In this document: positions 25,101 to 36,764 of the stretch, in pieces
Layout: every line of letters starts with the position of its first letter
Position numbering within the stretch: the stretch's first letter is position 1
DNA from: Triops longicaudatus
Lineage: Eukaryota; Arthropoda; Branchiopoda; Notostraca; Triopsidae
Assembly (NCBI GenBank): GCA_022885665.1
Contig: JAGQDJ010000104.1
Location: 124,001-188,000 of the forward strand
Length of the DNA stretch: 64,000 nt
Direction: 5' to 3'
Notes under the pieces: generated by a model
What the model was told of the DNA's origin: nothing
Databases searched by the model: none
The model's input: the letters and a program-made list of their open reading frames with translations, nothing else
Made by a program: the position numbers and the translations under genes

Positions 25101-26740
25101 GAAAAGCAGGATTTGGAGGTGATATGACAGGAAACGATTTAAGAAGTTTGTAGTCCTGGTAACTCATTTTCGAGGTAGCCTATTTAGTTATGCCAAAACC
25201 AGCTAAGTTACCTTTTGCCTTCTGTAGCATTCGAAACGTATTGCTGGGAAAAGTGAAAGAGCTGACTATTCTCAAAAGAGAGAGAGAGAGAAGAGAAAGC
25301 ACGTGTAACCGGCAACCACGAAGCCTTTGGCATGGTGCTGGATACATAACTATGTCCGCAGCAACCGGTGAGCTACATGTCTAACGTCTTCGATTCCATG
25401 GCGGCAATTTTCTATAACCCTTTTCGGAGAAAGAAAAAGCCCGTGAGGTACTTTCCCTTTCTACTCAAGCTGACCAGACACCTTTACCCAACGGTGAACA
25501 GAGAAACGCAATTTGGATACTCAAGATGTAAAAGGCGAACGAGCGAAACACCGCCAGCAAAGTATGCAGACAAGTCGAGAAAGTGGTAGTCCGGTATTTT
25601 TCTATTTTTTTTAGGATGCCGGCGAAAATCTACCCATACGTCTTCAGCATTTCTTATGCTTCTTTCACGTAAACGTGCCGCCAATCAATTTTGGGCTTCA
25701 ATACTTCATCAATACGGCACTACAATTTGAAATACACAATAAATTGATCCGTGTCTGATTTCCTCGTTGTTTTGCCAAGGCTAGACAAGTATTGCATCGA
25801 CTAGGCAAAAAAGTATTTTTGAAACATTTGATCGAAAGAGTAACGTAAAATGAATTTTGGGGGTAGAATATTATTGGTACAGTTACAGAGCGTTTAATTT
25901 TCGTCTAAAAATTAACCTGTAAATGCTAAAGTCTCTTGGGTGCCATACTAACACCAAGATAGATCGCCTCGTATAAACATACACAACGGTCCTAGGTGCA
26001 GCATGAGGAAGCATCTGTCTTTTCCTTGACCTCTTCACCAATGTACCGCTATACCCTACATAATCTTCTAAGCCCATGCCAAATGGAAACAAACTTCGCG
26101 TCCAGTATCGACCTCATCCAAGAAAATGTATACATTCTTATAGAACGTATATATAAAAACGTACATTTTGATGCTACCACGTATGTCTTGCCCTGTTACG
26201 GACCCAGTAGGATGACCTCCCAAGTGGTTAAACTTGATTGTCAACTTCGCCATCCAGCAATAAAGCTACGAAGCAACACAAAAAAAAAGAAAAAAAAAAA
26301 AAGAAAAACGAAAGATTTTCTGACGTGCTCTATCTGACCTGGATATGGCCATACCACTTTTCCCAAAATTACTGCTCGGTATCTATTCGACATAAGATCA
26401 CATAAGAGGGACGTAGAGACTTTTGAAAAAAGAAGAAACGTGTGTGGTTTTAAACATGAACTTTTCTGAAATCCACTGCGGGTAACGAATGGGATGGTCA
26501 AATTCCATTGTGAGGAAACTGAAGAACAGCGTAAAGAAAAAATCAAGAAGATTAGATTGCCGCCTCCCTACCCCCCTACCCCCCTTTCGTTTCTTCCCAT
26601 GTCGTAAGCTAGTTTTCTGGCCTGAATGAGGCTACAGCCCGCCCCAAGCACCCCGAAAGTCCGATGGCACGTAGGTTGGCTGATGGCTTTGGGCTGGTCT
26701 TACCTGTGGGATGTAGGAAAGCAGGAGCGATACGGGTCAG
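19103..26740. other. Gene-poor stretch, no supported gene
   Basis: No frame shows conserved domains or a convincing exon chain. Present are an AGGTCA pair spaced by 8 bases near 21,625-21,645, a short AG microsatellite near 25,280-25,294, an A-rich tract at 26,279-26,305 and C-rich repeats near 26,563-26,585. A 50-codon ATG frame with a hydrophobic start at 22,547-22,699 is too short to call. Confidence 0.45.
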
Positions 26741-26742
26741 CC

Positions 26743-26750
26743 TATAAAAA
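26743..26750 (+). promoter_or_regulatory. TATA box, upstream promoter of the cuticle-like gene
   Basis: TATAAAAA lies 170 bases before the first ATG at 26,913. An initiator-like GCACAGTG sits about 30 bases downstream. Confidence 0.55.
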
Positions 26751-26912
26751 GCACGTTCCACACCTGACTCAATGCACAGTGCAACACGAGGAATCATCCC
26801 AAGCGGAGTTCACTCAAGACTTCCCGCAACTTCTCCCATACGAACAAGTGTTTCGTGTTTCCAGTCATTTACTTGTACCAGTGTTCAATTCGCACCAGTG
26901 TAATTCATCATC

Positions 26913-28808
26913 ATGAATAAGTTTATGGTGAGTTTGAAATCTTAAAACATCGAAGCAACAACGGGCCCAAATCTCTCAGGATTACTATTTTGTTTGCATT
27001 GAATTCCGCCCATGAAACCGCGATCTAACGTGCTCGTGTTCTTAATTTTAAATTTTTATTACTTAAATTTCTGCATGTGTACTAAACAGTTTACCGACGT
27101 AACGAACGTGAAACTTTAATCAAAAGCTCACCTTCCCGTACCCTTTAGCATATGTCACAGCTCGTTTCACACCGTCACGTGGACAGTTTCGATTCTAACA
27201 AGGGTTCAAGGTGAACGTAGCTTAATAATAAATGATTACCCAATATGGTCACGAAAAAGAGTCAACACAGAAAGAAGAAAAAAGTAAAAAGAAATTAAAA
27301 TCATCTGTAATTCTCAAATTCTTCGGTGATTTCTCACAAAATAGTATGGTTACGCACAAAAACGTAAAGGTAAGAAGGTCGGATAAGGTAGACCTGAAGA
27401 ATCTCAAAAATATTCTCCACTCAGAAAATTTTATCATATTTTGCCATTTTAATTTAATTTTTGGTCATTGGAAACATTAAATTCAAAGTACATCATGACG
27501 CACTTGACGATGAGCGGATGAATAGAATACAGCTAACTATATCGTAAAAGATCCATCCGAACCACTTTGCACACTTTCGTAAGACTGCTGCAGGCATTTA
27601 CAGAGTACCCGTAACCCATATAAAGCCTTTTAGCCCAGGGCTTTTAGCCCATCTTCTTTGGCCTGCTTGGAATGCTTAAGCTCAAGTGTCCTATTTTCTC
27701 GTTTTGCTTCCAGGTTCTAACGGTTTTGGCTGTGGCCACTTTCACGCACGGACGCGTGGCCCAACTCGAGAAACGCACCTTAAAAGGTGGTCTCGGAGGC
27801 CTGTTTGGAGGTGGTGACTACAGCGATTCCTACGGTTATGAATCAGCTCCTGCACCTGCTTACGGCGGTGGAGCTCCTGCCTACGGTGCCGCTGCTCCTG
27901 CCTATGGTGGAAGCTACGATGCCGGCTACAATGAGCACTCTGGCTATGAAGGCTACGAGGAAGATGACAAGAAAGGATTGAAGGGATTGAAGGCTTTCGG
28001 CAAAGGCATCTCTGATGGCATCTACGAGGCTGCTGACTACGCTAGCAAAGGCATCAAATCCATCGGCAAGGGCATCAAGGGATTGAACCCCTTCGGTGGT
28101 GAATACGAGGAAGAATACTACCCTGAACAACCTTACCATGCCCCCGCCCCTGCCTACCACTCTGCCGCCCCAGCCTACAACGCTCCCGCTCCCATCAGCT
28201 CTTACGGATCCGCCCCTGCCGTACCTGCTTACCCCGCTGAGCCTGCCTACTCTGCTCCAGCCACCGCCTACTCTGCCCCGGCTCCCACGTATTCCGCTAA
28301 GCCCGCCCCTGCCTACTCTGCCCCTGCTGCTCCCGCCTACTCGGCTCCTGCTGCTCCCGCCTACTCGGCTCCTGCTGCTCCCGCCTACTCGGCTCCTGCT
28401 GCTCCCGCCTACTCTGCTCCTGCTGCCCCCGCCTATTCGGCTCCTGCTGCCCCCGCCTACTCTGCTCCTGCTGCTCCCGCCTACTCTGCTCCTGCTGCTC
28501 CGGCCTACTCCGCTAAGCCCGCTGCTCCTGCCTACTCTGCTCCTTCTGCTCCCGCCTACTCTGCTCCTGCTGCTCCCGCCTACTCTGCTCCTGCTGCTCC
28601 CGCCTACTCTGCTCCTGCTGCTCCGGCATACAAACCTGCCCCAGCTGCCCCCGCTTACCAAGCTCCAGCCCAATCCAACTATGCTGCGGCACCTTTGCCC
28701 ACTTACTCCCAGCCAGCTGCCCAGTCTTACAGCGCCCCTGCTGCCAGCTACAGCTCGCATCCCTCAAGTTACGCGGCCAAGCCCGTCAGCAGCGGCTACG
28801 GCAAATAA
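26913..28808 (+). CDS. Secreted Ala-Pro-Tyr-Ser repeat protein, cuticle-like
   Basis: Exon 1 (26,913-26,927) encodes MNKFM and ends at GTGAGT. Exon 2 (27,714-28,808) follows TTCCAG in phase 0, giving about 369 residues. The joined leader MNKFMVLTVLAVATFTHG is a textbook signal peptide, followed by a dibasic LEKR site. Then come a Gly-rich block, a Lys/Gly/Ile-rich middle (GLKGLKAFGKGI and related segments) and a long C-terminal array of PAYSAPAA-type units. Such Ala/Pro/Tyr repeats are typical of arthropod structural cuticle proteins and other extracellular fibrous proteins. The exact family cannot be named. An alternative start is available: an in-frame ATG at 27,672 continues into exon 2 and also gives a hydrophobic leader. 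A polyadenylation signal ATTAAA occurs at 28,930-28,935. Confidence 0.85.
27619..27625 (+). promoter_or_regulatory. Intronic TATA box, possible second promoter
   Basis: TATAAAG lies inside the first intron of the cuticle-like gene, 53 bases before an in-frame ATG (27,672) whose reading frame runs straight into exon 2. This would give the leader MLKLKCPIFSFCFQ followed by VLTVLAVATF. Confidence 0.4.
28295..28640 (+). repeat. 24-base coding tandem repeat (PAYSAPAA units)
   Basis: Within exon 2 of the cuticle-like gene, units of about 24 bases encoding PAYSAPAA recur more than ten times. Several are almost identical at DNA level, and KPA interruptions occur near 28,298-28,310 and 28,510-28,520. 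Near-identity between units suggests recent unequal exchange or gene conversion. Confidence 0.8.
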
Positions 28809-28939
28809 GTTTATCTTTGTAAACCGGTAAACTCAGTGAATGAGAGGAAGCAAATCTCGTACATCCTTTCCCCCAGCCCCCAATCCTATTATACATTTTA
28901 CTCCAAACCTTCCCTCACATCCATTGCTCATTAAATGCT

Positions 28940-31900
28940 ATGTATTATAGCGCTAGATCTGATGTCTGCTGTTCAATGTAAACAGCTGGATTTTATGGCT
29001 GATATAATGTTTTATCTAAATGACCAGGTGCAGAGCTCCTTTTCAATTATTAACGTTTTGGTTTATTAGATCTATAGAGGAAAATTAAAGTGAAAGAAAA
29101 ACAAGATGAGGCAGCGCTATTCTTCTTGTTGTACATAGTCGGAATTACAACAAAGTTCTTATCGACAAATGCTGGTCTTGACTTTATTCGTTAGCATTTG
29201 TCACAATGTCAGCGAACATGTCTATGTACGTTTATCATTGCTTATGCTATGTATAGTTCGCATTATAGTCAGCATACGTGGTTCAAACGAGAAAGAATTT
29301 ATGATAGGAAGGACTGAAGGGCTGCTTGTAGTGATGGGTTTAGTCAAACTCATGTTTAAATTCTACACTGGTCAATAAGTAAGTCCAGTACTTGACGCGA
29401 GTCGACAAACAAGACTTTTATGACAAGTACGTGAAGTGAACTACCTCTACCTATTCCTCGTCAAAACTGGTACACAGCAAAACATTTGTTTATGGAATTC
29501 AGAAGCCGACATTGTTAATGCTAAAAGGGTAGTAAACAGCATGAGGTCAAAAATTTCCAGTGGACTTTTTTAAAAAATGTCAGAAATTTAAGCATCGACA
29601 CGCAGTCTTGAAAATCAGTGTGGATAATGTTTCATACACACTACTATCGACTATCATCTAGAGAGGCCTTACAGATTTGACTATACTTCACGATTTTCGG
29701 TTTGCTTAGGAATATGCGCTTCAAGTCTAGCTTTAACAAGAACCTCTTTTAAGCGGTCGGAAGTTTGGTAAATTTTTGTTAACAAATTATAAGAAACTCG
29801 GCACTCTAGGTAACAAGCACATACTCTTGTTTTATTTCTACACAAGAGTAAATATTTTAACTTTAAAAAGCGAAATTTCGAAGCACTAAAGCAGACTCGC
29901 TCGAATAGAAAACCAATGTAGCGAGTCAAGTTGAATAGGCAACTTATGTGATTTGCAATATTGTAAAATTAGACTTTTTGACTAAAAGCTTTGGTAACTC
30001 AATCACAATAAGCTTTCTGAGACTATGGAATGCATTCACATCTTACACATGTTAAAGCATGGCTCAGTTTACGCGTTTCGTTTATGCGGTATGTTCGCGG
30101 AACTGATCTACGGCGTCAATGGGGGGGGGGGGGCTGTATGTCAACTCTCTTTGAAATAAAGGGTAGGTTTACGCCTACTGAAGTGTATGTAAGGCAAAAA
30201 ATGGCTGACCCATTTAACACCAGGCCCTGTTCTAATCCTCCGATTGTAAAAACAAAGCTAACTGCAGTAAGGTCCTGAAGTTTCCTGATAAGGTTACAAA
30301 TTAACAGGGCAAAACCTCGTATGCACACATAAGAACTTCTGCTCTGATAGAGGCTTAACAATACAATGTTTCAGTACGCAGTAGAGACATAAAGGAGGGC
30401 AACTCACCACATGAGCTGAATAGCTAAAAACGTAATCACTGTGACTAGCTGAAAAACATGCTCTTTGTAAAGCTAGTTCGGAGAAATAAACATATGCTTT
30501 CTTTAAGCTAGATTTAAGAAATTGGCTTAGAAAATGTCCCGTTTCGTTTGATGACTATTGTAATGTTCACTACAAAATATTGGAATGGCTAGCAAAGTTT
30601 ATTTTTAAAAGGGACAATATGGTGCAAGTAGATAATTTCCATAATACAATTGTTTACGATAAAAATGGATAAGCATCCACAAAAAATTACGAAGAAATTA
30701 AGACAGCAGACCAGCTCCAGCATATTTATTTGAATTAGAACACTTGCGGTAAAAACGATACATTGTGTAGGTTTTACGCGGGTAATTAGAAAAGACAAAA
30801 GTCTGCTCTAACAGGAATGGAATGTTTGCTACACTGGCAAAGCACTACTCTGTTTTTTACGTTTTACATTCTGCCAAAACACAGTTATAACAACATAGCA
30901 AAAATAAAAATAATTATTATTATTTGGATCGAGCAAAGTATATTAGAATACACCAATAGATGGCGTATATATTACGTTTCAAGATTAATGCCGGATTTTT
31001 TTTTATTTTTCAAACGGCGCTTTACGTTTGGTAACATAAAAACGGAATAAATGCCTGAACATGTACAGTATAATCAACTGTCAAAAAAAGTGTTCCTCAG
31101 GTTATCAAAATCATTACCCAAAATTCTTTTACATCAGTGTCGATAAATTTTACGCAAGCCCCTGTATCAGTTGCCGTTATTTCCAATCGAGATTCAATAA
31201 TGCATGTTCGTTACGAAAAAAAAATGAATGAATAATGTCGGGCAATCTAGCCAGGCTCGTAAGCATTACTCTGCTTAATGGTTAGATTAATTTATCAACC
31301 TTCTATTTATCGGTGCAAGTACTTTATTTTTCTTAATATGTCTGTAATTCTTTAAGGTTCAACACATCGAGTTACCTTCTTTAAGGATAATTATTTGGGC
31401 AATTAGTAACCGCAAACTGGGCTTCTCTCGGGTTAATCATCTTTTTAAAATAGCTCACTTTCACTATAACTAAAGTGAGCTATTTTGAGTCTCTGACAAT
31501 AACAGAAAAATTTATTATTCAACTACCGTTGAACCTCTGCGGCATAGGTTCAATGGAGGTCAGCAGTTAGCCTACTACAAACAAGCACCACCCTTCACAC
31601 GACCTATGGTAGCACACTTCGATGGGCAAAGGGATTCCACTCACAAACGTCGTGGCAATTATGTTCGTAATTTTTGTTCATTGTCCTTCTTACTTTGGTT
31701 AATGTAACTTCTTATTCAGTAAACTTTACAGAAAACCGCAGCAAGTAAAAGTATGATGCAACCATTGCAACACCAATACATCGTCGGTTCCTGAACGGCT
31801 TAATAAAGTGATGAGCACGCGTGGTTCTACTGGTACAGTAAAAGATACGAAGTAGGTAGAAATTATGAGTCTTTGCCACCTTGAGACTTCCCTTTCAAAA

Positions 31901-34432
31901 GATATGGAAAGTAAGCGCGAAAGCTCCGTGTGCCGCTACGTTCGGAGAAGCTGATGCAACCTGCGTTCCAACGTAGCAAACACTACACGAATACTTGTGA
32001 TCTTCTGCCTTATACCCCTCTTGAAAATTTTCCCTTCACGATAATGAAATCTCTAATCACTCATGTCAGTTTGGTGTAATCCTATCCATGGTATTTCACT
32101 ATATCAAATATTACAATCCCGGAAAGAACCAGCGATAGCCATCAAAGGTGACTGGGTTCGCCAATTACGTTGGCGAGTTTTATCTCTGCGATTTGCAACA
32201 AATGTAGTAACCAATTTGCACCATGAAAAGAGCAACAAACATATTCGTATGTTATGTTACACCAGTTAGAGTGGAAAGTAGTCAGGAAAATTTATTTGCT
32301 TGTCACTAAATCCCACGGGCAAACTCGTTTATTAGAATTGATGAAATTTCACGCCCTGCATACGAGACAAGTTATTTATTTGTAGCTTGAGCTATTTTAA
32401 GTTCTGTTAGCTTAATTTGGATTCTCTGAGTCTATCCTACAATGTTTGCATCTTGTATGGTACGATTCGAAGAAATCCAGCGGCAAATTTCAGGTTTCAA
32501 AGCGAGCGGACGAAAATCTCATACGCGCAACCCGTGGCTTCCATGCAAAGATCACGTGACAAAAGGCGCGTTTTTTACAAGTGAGTAACGACCTCTTTCG
32601 GTAAACGTTGTCTCAACGTTTCCCGATTAGAACTAGACATATCCAGTTTTGTTGGTTATTTTTAACCACTTACTTTAATCTTTCCTAGGGAGTTACAGAA
32701 CGTGATACTCGGAATGACCAATTGGTCGTTGGTCATGCGACGAACGCGTGGCAGAGTTGAAGCCTTTATCGACCCACAGCGCCGGAATGAAATGTATAAA
32801 AAAACGAAAAAAAAAATCAAGAGAATACAACGTTGGTTACAGTGTCCATCATATTTGCATAATGTACTTGAAAGAGAACACCAAAACGACCACGTGAGAA
32901 TTCTGCTAACATCATTCGCTATGTCAAGGTTGCTTAGACGCAGGAGCGCACAGTTGGTTACATCGCACGAGTTTCGATGGAATGCTTCGTTGTTCGAAGT
33001 CTTGTTTTGACTTTCCGGAACTCTTGAACCTCGAGTACCTTCAGGTCTAAGACTACAATGCCTTTTTCCTAACCTCTCTAATGGACATCTAAGGGAGTAA
33101 GGCTATTAAGCATATGTGGAATGGTGTAATGTTGCAGTAAGTTTAATGGGTTTAGTTAAACATTCGATGAAAGCTCTAGAGCAGCACTTAAAAAAATGGG
33201 TTGAACCATCTCTAGTAGCGTAAACAAATTCCAGGAAGGGTTATTTGCTTTTGTTACAAGCAACGCAGTTCTTCTTATTTTTTTTCTAGATGTTTACATT
33301 ACATAAAAACTGGTCCTATTGCGTAGTAAAATTTCTGTGACGTTAAAGAAAAGGTTTCTCCTTCAGCAGATTCATTGAGAAGAAAGTCGGTATCCTTTAA
33401 CACATATTTCCTCTTCCCTACGTTTTGCCCTCGATATGCTAATCACTGGAAAGACCGACCTTCACACACGTTGAAATGCTACGACGTTCGTGAAAGAGTG
33501 CTCGTTTCTTTGCTCACAAGACGTAAGCAAAATCCTATGAGAAAGAGACGAGCCCCTTAGCAAAGCACTAATCGCCACTTGTCAGACTACTTCTCGACCA
33601 ATCAAGAAACAAGGCAGGTCCTGCCTTCTAAGGAATCTGCTTTATACGTTCTTAACCCGTGTGCATGACTCAGGCGATCTTACTTTAGATAAACTTGTCT
33701 GATATGCGTGGACGAAACTCGATAGGATTAGCTAGGCTGAAAGTAAATCGACGAAGTCTCTAGTCCAAATGTAGCATCCACGTGCAAATATGCGGACTAT
33801 TGTTCTCCCAGAGAAATAATGAATCATAAGCCCAGATCACGTTGCCTTACCTGTTTTCGCATAAAATAAACTCTTCTGCAATTAGCATAAATACTTTTCA
33901 CTTGAACACTGCTTTACCCAGGTTACCAAGGCGGCAAGAACAGGTTCTAATCCCTTCTACGTATACGCAGCATCAAGTGCATACCCAGGATTTCATGGAC
34001 CAATAGGTGTCCAAGGGCTCGTCTAAAGCTGGACTAGCACTAAGAAACCTGCACTGAATGTTACATCAGGCAGTCGTATAAAGTCGGCCGTGTTTCGCAC
34101 TGCGCCCTCAGATCATAGCGAAACTTCTAAGAGACACAATTAGTTTACATTGAGCGGCATAGAAACGACATTATTCCTTAGCCAAGCCTGGTCAGTGTGT
34201 GAATTACCCACAAATACTGAATAATAAACAAAGCATCTCAACGCGCTACGGTAAGCATGTAACTACAATCTGTCGCTTGTAGAAAGGAAGCAAGTGGGCT
34301 TGACTCAAGGGGGCTCGCTGTTGCATCAGCGTGCGAGCTTTCCTCGAGCAACTCCGTTTGAGTAGAATGCTTTTTCGCAGAACATTTAATCGTATGGTTT
34401 AACTGGTATGATTTCTTCTAGAAACCGCAGAG
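28940..34432. other. Gene-poor stretch, no supported gene
   Basis: AT-rich sequence, with no frame having recognisable similarity. It contains a run of 13 G at 30,121-30,133, a perfect 15-bp inverted repeat at 31,447-31,486 and a weaker one at about 31,530-31,555. Promoter elements for the next gene presumably lie at its right end but no TATA box is evident. Confidence 0.45.
31447..31486. repeat. Perfect 15-bp inverted repeat (hairpin)
   Basis: AAAATAGCTCACTTT (31,447-31,461) is exactly complementary to AAAGTGAGCTATTTT (31,472-31,486) across a 10-base loop. It lies in an otherwise featureless region. The stem is short for a miRNA precursor. A miniature transposon remnant or structured transcript is possible. 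Confidence 0.65.
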
Positions 34433-35313
34433 ATGGCTGCTCCCGATTCAACAGTTGCGTTTGCATCACTAACGGCAGCAACACTAGGACACCAGGTAAA
34501 AGATTGTTGTAAAACCTTTCGGACTTAAATATTTTGAGAATGTCGTTCTTCTAAAAATGTGTTAGGCTTAAATAAAGATGTAGTACGATGAGTTACCCAA
34601 CGGAAAACTAAGTAGATATATAAAAAACTTCTGCTGAGCAATCCTTTTAGCTGGAAGCCAGCAGTATTTTGGCTTCTGTGAGCCAACGACCTAAAGCGGA
34701 ATTGGGAATCCGTATGAAAGCCATCTCGTTTCTTTTCTGTAAAACACAAAAGTATAAGGGATCACGCGGTTTAGAAATAGCTTACTTTAGCTTATTTTAG
34801 CAGTAGCAGATTAGACATGTTTTAAGCTTATTAAGTTTGAAACCGACGCTTTCGTTATGTGATGAAATATTTCTTTTGTAGATGTTGGCCTTAACTAGCA
34901 GTACGATAAAATGGGCAGCCACAGCGTTCCGATTGGAATCCGCTCTCACCTTAACAAAGGGTGATAGTGTACCCGAGCAGATTCTCCCCACTTATACTTT
35001 GGACGAAGTTTCATGGCACGCCGATTATTATGATTGCTGGGTTGTCATTTACGACAAAGTTTACGATATTACCAGCTTTATGTCGGAGGTATGTCGTATC
35101 TTGTATATTTATCAGAACAAAGTCTTGACGTATGTTTCGTTTTTTATTTAGCACCCTGGAGGAGCGGACGTCATGATGGAATACGCCGGACGGGATGCTA
35201 CGTTAGCTTTCCGAAGCGTGGGACACAGCAAAGAAGCCATGCAAGATTTAGCTAAATACTTGATTGGTATTCTGCCCCCGGAAGAGCGGATGTACATTCT
35301 GAACGAGAGCTGA
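34433..35313 (+). CDS. Cytochrome b5 heme-binding domain protein
   Basis: Three exons (34,433-34,495; 34,882-35,088; 35,152-35,313) with phase-0 introns encode about 143 residues. The domain starts near residue 54 (YTLDEVSWHADYYDCWVVIY) and includes DKVYDITSFMSEHPGG, the hallmark HPGG with the first heme-ligand His. AGRDATLAFRSVGHS follows, with the second ligand His. The protein ends shortly after with no C-terminal membrane anchor, so it is a soluble or N-terminally targeted single-domain form rather than microsomal cytochrome b5. The N-terminal 50 residues are Ala/Thr/Ser rich and not recognised. A role as electron carrier is family knowledge; partners are unknown. It converges with the minus-strand gene to the right. 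Confidence 0.85.
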
Positions 35314-36764
35314 GGATAATTTTGTTCCAAATCCCCTTGTTACAGCTATTTATTTAATCTAGATCAATTCAATTGTACAGATCAGCCTAAGTCATTTACT
35401 GTTAAATTTATTCAAACCTTTCGCCAAGTGGTTGAAGCGGCATTATTTTGAGTATTTGACCCCAGTGGGGTTGTTTATTACTGGTACCCCTCAGACTTTA
35501 CCATGTATATGTTGCTGAATTACATTAATTTCTAAACCTAAGAATCTTCGTTGACTTGCTCCTCAAAGCGGTGAACCATTTTTGAAGCCCCGTCTTACCG
35601 AATGTAGTGTCGCGAGCGGAAAAGTAGTACACTGTTAGGTAAAATTACTCGATAATTTGTAGATAGTCGGTTTTACCCCAGAATCCACCATACCTTAGCT
35701 TTACTTCAAGCTGCGTCAATCCTTTCTCTTCCAGCTGACGTACTTCACTAGCATTACGTAACCACCGTTTTTCGCCATAGCGATATCTACACGCAGTACG
35801 CACATCTGAAATATACGAAAGTGCACACATCAACATCTTGCTTCAATCGATGCCGCTAGAAGTTAGACTTATTTGTTGGATGGGGTACTTCCTTATTGTA
35901 TGATGTGATTTCGCAAAGAAATCACAAACGAACCTAACATGCTCTGTTTTATGATACTGCAATTTTGTAGGCGTATTTGAACATTTGCCACTTCCTACAA
36001 AGTTCTAAACTGAATTGTCATGCAGTAGTTAAGTTATCTCGACAATTCTAGTTGCATTATTAAACTTGCTCTAAATTTTTCCTGTGGTGTTACTTCAGCG
36101 AAGTACAGCAACGAATTCGTCTCTAACTAATTTCAAACTACAGTACTGTTATCCTTGAATTCCTGCGAACGTCGTTGGAGCCTGGCTATATATTAATATT
36201 CCCTTTTGATTTCCCCAAATTAACTACGGCAAATTCTGATTACAGAATAATTTCGTCTTCTATCCTGTACACCATGCTTCGTTTACCACAAATTACTTGT
36301 TACTCTACCCCCCTCCCCACCCAACTTACCAACGATCGCAAATAACTTCAAACCACATTATGAGAATAGGGACCATAATAGATTCCACGACAAAAATTAA
36401 CGCTAAGTCGAAGCAGTACTCTGAGGTAGTCTTTAATACCACGGCGTACTTACACGTAGCACCGAAAACAAGAAATTTGTACAAAAATTCCAATCTTGGC
36501 TTTATGTGTTAAGTATTATTATTCACAGAAATTCACGTCACGTCAAATGTCAAATAAAGGCAGGAAGTTTTAAATCAAAATAAGAACGCATTTGCGAACA
36601 GCACACTGAACTTTCCTTTTACAATTAACTTGATGCAATGAATCGCAATGAAGTTACAAATGAAAGTACAAGCAGTAACCTAATGAGAATGCCATGATTG
36701 TACCCTGATTCCTTTTTTTATAGAAAATTATATGTATATACACGCTCCAAATGAACACAAAATT
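35314..36764. other. Convergent intergenic region / 3' UTRs
   Basis: This lies between the cytochrome b5-domain gene (+) and the 948-residue gene (-), both of which end here. Only short frames without similarity are seen. It presumably includes both 3' UTRs. Confidence 0.4.

Noticed and set aside
27843..28830. Long overlapping frames opposite and beside the PAYSAPAA array
   Set aside because: The 24-base repeat keeps all frames open. Only the frame with the signal peptide and Ala-Pro-Tyr-Ser units makes biological sense.
32702..33010. 102-codon frame rich in Arg/Lys
   Set aside because: It starts at a non-ATG codon with no promoter, splice sites or similarity.
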